Origin: Oligoflexus sp.
GTDB taxonomy: Bacteria; Bdellovibrionota_B; Oligoflexia; Oligoflexales; Oligoflexaceae
Length of the DNA stretch: 6,669 nt
Assembly (NCBI GenBank): GCA_030151925.1
Contig: JASLCY010000446.1
Span: forward strand, 1 to 6,669
Direction of reading: 5' to 3'
The notes under the pieces were generated by a model. That model worked only from the letters and a program-made list of their open reading frames with translations. It made no database searches and was not told where the DNA came from. Shown here piece after piece: positions 5,437 to 6,669 of the stretch; the first letter of the stretch is position 1; the number at the start of each line of letters is the position of its first letter. The position numbers and the translations under genes were made by a program.

Positions 5437-5901
5437 TCAAGCCAGGAACGAAAGGTAGTAGAACAGCCACCCCGTAAGGGTTGTACCGACCATGGCGTAG
5501 GTGGATATCCAGCCTAATTTTCTGTGCTGAATCCGTGCCTTATTATATGTATGCTCAATCGACTGCCTGAAGGCCTGCACGATTGTGTATGTCCATATGA
5601 GCAGGGTCGGTATCGAAAAACAGAGGTGGAGAATCAAAGAGGGGAAAACCCAGCTGTGGTAATAGGGCGACGGTTCCGCAAGCTGGCGCCAACCGTTTAC
5701 GCGCATATCGACTTCGAACGCGATCACCGCCAGGCCCAGGATCAAACCGAGAACGGATTGTATAACTCGATGAATTCTGTAGTTTTTCCGGGAACGTGAG
5801 ATGAAGACGCTGAAACCTAATAACGGCAAGATTACCGCCATCGCCGTAACGAGGAGATCCAAAATGAGGCTGCCGCGACTTCCCGGAATAAATCCAGACA
5901 T
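5437..5901 (-). CDS. DUF420-like four-helix membrane protein
   Basis: A small integral membrane protein of 154 residues with four hydrophobic segments at roughly 12-33, 46-65, 83-110 and 131-153. The blocks NYRIHR, FEVDMRVNGW, PSPYY, LHLCFSIPTLLIW and HRKLGW...TGWLFYYL match what I remember of DUF420 family proteins, which are often encoded near cytochrome c oxidase and haem genes. Conserved His residues (44, 92 and 126 in this numbering) suggest metal or haem contact, an inference. I prefer the ATG at 5901 because AGGA lies 5 bases upstream and the family starts close to the first helix. An upstream ATG at 5958 would add 19 polar residues and has poor ribosome-site spacing. It is divergent from the His/Cys-rich gene at 6027. 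No terminator is evident between its stop and the promoter at 5392. The biochemical role of the family is not established. Confidence 0.82.
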   Translation of the reverse strand: MSGFIPGSRGSLILDLLVTAMAVILPLLGFSVFISRSRKNYRIHRVIQSVLGLILGLAVIAFEVDMRVNGWRQLAEPSPYYHSWVFPSLILHLCFSIPTLLIWTYTIVQAFRQSIEHTYNKARIQHRKLGWISTYAMVGTTLTGWLFYYLSFLA

Positions 5902-5962
5902 AGTATTCCTGACGTAAGATGGCGTGAAATCTGCTGAATCAGAGCTAACGCGAAACATGGAT

Positions 5963-5992
5963 AGCAGATTGTCCCTCTAAGGGAAATCTGTT
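5963..5992. repeat. Large inverted repeat between divergent genes
   Basis: CAGATT (5965-5970) and AATCTG (5985-5990) flank TCCCT (5972-5976) and AGGGA (5980-5984), with only a single unpaired G at 5971 and a CTA centre. A-T and G-T pairs extend the outer arms by two more positions, giving about 13 base pairs. It lies between the divergent DUF420-like and His/Cys-rich genes, so a shared operator is the simplest reading. A TTAATTTT run follows on the plus strand, but no plus-strand gene ends nearby, so a terminator role is less likely. Confidence 0.6.
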
Positions 5993-6026
5993 AATTTTCA
6001 GCTTTTCCCAGACTGAAGAGGTCTAA

Positions 6027-6407
6027 TTGTCTCGAGTTTTCGCCAGCTTAAATCGCCTTGCAGCCGCTCTCCGGAGCTTCGGCCTGCTTTGGCTCATGGC
6101 GAATATCGCGATCGTGAGCATCCCCCGCTGCGACGCCTTGTTTTCCAGCTGGATGGCGCATCAGGACCACGCGCACTGCCTCCTCGAGGAAGCGGCGGCC
6201 CAAAGCCAGCACGCGGAAACCGTGCAGGTCGACCACCACTGCCAATGCCAGCTCCTCAGCTTCGTGTTTAGCGTAATTGAATGGAGCGATCCGCGTCACG
6301 CGATCCAGGAGCCGCAGAGCCGGCCGGTGATCATCGCCTTTGATTATGCGGCTCATCACGCCAGCCACAGCCTCGACATCGATCCGCCCCGACCTAAACG
6401 GGCTTGA
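6027..6407 (+). CDS. Small His/Cys-rich membrane-anchored protein, probable metal binding
   Basis: A 126-residue protein with one hydrophobic segment at about 17-32, acting as an uncleaved anchor or signal sequence, followed by a region rich in metal ligands: C35, H45, H48, H50, C51, H62, then HHCQC at 70-74, and later His residues at 91 and near 109-113. The C terminus ends in DPPRPKRA. The overall form resembles small DUF2946-like proteins found near metal-transport genes, but I cannot confirm membership by eye. The start codon is TTG, chosen because AGAGG lies 5 bases upstream (6017-6021) and no ATG fits before the hydrophobic segment. A periplasmic role in copper or another soft metal is inferred from composition. 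It lies 50 bases before the lipoprotein gene on the same strand, probably in one operon, and is divergent from the DUF420-like gene. Confidence 0.7.
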   Translation: MSRVFASLNRLAAALRSFGLLWLMANIAIVSIPRCDALFSSWMAHQDHAHCLLEEAAAQSQHAETVQVDHHCQCQLLSFVFSVIEWSDPRHAIQEPQSRPVIIAFDYAAHHASHSLDIDPPRPKRA

Positions 6408-6414
6408 GTTTTTT
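6386..6414 (+). terminator. Weak terminator or attenuator
   Basis: GCCC (6386-6389) can pair with GGGC (6400-6403), and six T residues follow at 6409-6414 after a 5-base gap. The stem overlaps the last codons of the His/Cys-rich gene. The structure is short and the T tract displaced, so partial termination before the lipoprotein gene is the most that it suggests. Confidence 0.25.
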
Positions 6415-6457
6415 CTGATAAACAATCGAATAAACCAGCACATTTAGGATGAAATCC

Positions 6458-6669
6458 ATGAAGATTCGTAGCCTTGCGCTCATAGTTCTGTCTGCTTCGA
6501 CCCTGTTCCTCGCCGCTTGCGGCAAGTCCCATAAACACCATGACGATGCTCCGGCGGCCACGACCCAGACCGAAGACGACGATCATGATGACGATGAAAA
6601 AACCGTGTCGCAGAACGGCGTCTTCGCGGTCGAGGTCAATTGGAGCGACGACCTTCAATCCGGCGTTTA
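6458..6669 (+). CDS. His/Asp-rich lipoprotein, 5' part (runs off the window)
   Basis: The reading frame from ATG 6458 stays open to the right edge, giving 70 complete residues of a longer protein. Residues 1-20 are a lipoprotein signal peptide with lipobox LAAC, so Cys21 is the lipidated residue and the protein is anchored to a membrane on the periplasmic side. The following segment (about 22-48) is dense in His and Asp/Glu, including KHHDD and DDDHDDDE, a typical flexible metal-binding tail. From about residue 52 a beta-type domain begins (NGVFAVEVNWSDDL), which recalls YtkA/FixH-like domains, a tentative resemblance. AGGA (6446-6449) lies 8 bases before this ATG. An in-frame ATG at 6449 would add three residues but lacks a usable ribosome site. 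It follows the His/Cys-rich gene by 50 bases, and a shared role in metal handling is inferred. Confidence 0.8.
   Translation, partial: MKIRSLALIVLSASTLFLAACGKSHKHHDDAPAATTQTEDDDHDDDEKTVSQNGVFAVEVNWSDDLQSGV

Noticed and set aside
6048..6658. Two minus-strand frames (6048-6443 and 6356-6658) opposite the His-rich genes
   Set aside because: The plus-strand frames have ribosome sites, a membrane segment, a lipobox and metal ligands; the minus frames have no such signals.
1..6669. CRISPR array, insertion sequence, integrase site or phage gene
   Set aside because: I saw no regularly spaced repeats, no transposase or integrase motifs and no terminal inverted repeats with target duplication.

Overview
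The window looks like a chromosomal segment of a Gram-negative bacterium of moderately high GC. It codes for a Sec-type signal peptide and a lipobox lipoprotein. Most start codons have a good Shine-Dalgarno site, and promoters resemble the -35/-10 sigma70 type. HexR-type regulation of Entner-Doudoroff genes suggests Proteobacteria or a related phylum. I cannot place the organism more precisely from sequence alone.

Layout. (1) 2-739, plus strand: the 3' part of an unrecognised gene with an N-terminal coiled coil and two possible winged-helix segments. (2) 740-951: no conventional gene, but a consensus-like promoter, an inverted repeat framing its -10 box, a Trp-rich 27-codon ORF and a strong intrinsic terminator. 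Together they look like a separate small-RNA unit of about 150 nt. (3) 952-1800, minus strand: a HexR-like RpiR-family regulator. (4) 1955-4647, plus strand, divergent from hexR: a tight operon of glucokinase (glk), KDPG aldolase (eda) and a secreted LNS2/lipin-like HAD phosphatase, with gaps of only 18 and 20 nt. (5) 4786-4834: a bidirectional terminator between convergent units. (6) 4854-5240, minus: an orphan 128-aa protein with a near-consensus promoter and a leader of about 115 nt. (7) 5437-5901, minus: a DUF420-like four-helix membrane protein. (8) 6027-6669, plus: a small His/Cys-rich membrane-anchored protein, then a His/Asp-rich lipoprotein cut by the window edge.

How the genes may work together. 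Glucokinase makes glucose-6-phosphate and Eda splits the pathway intermediate KDPG into pyruvate and glyceraldehyde-3-phosphate. HexR proteins sense KDPG, so the divergent hexR | glk-eda arrangement fits a local feedback module. The genes for the middle of the pathway (zwf, pgl, edd) are not in this window. The lipin-like protein is an unexpected third member. The right end (DUF420-like protein, His/Cys-rich protein, His-rich lipoprotein) has the character of a metal-handling, perhaps copper or cytochrome-oxidase-related, cluster. That reading is inferred from composition and family association.

The main candidates for undescribed biology are the small transcription unit at 768-953, the secreted lipin-like enzyme in a sugar operon, the long-leader orphan gene at 4854-5240, and the large inverted repeat at 5963-5992 between the two metal-type units.
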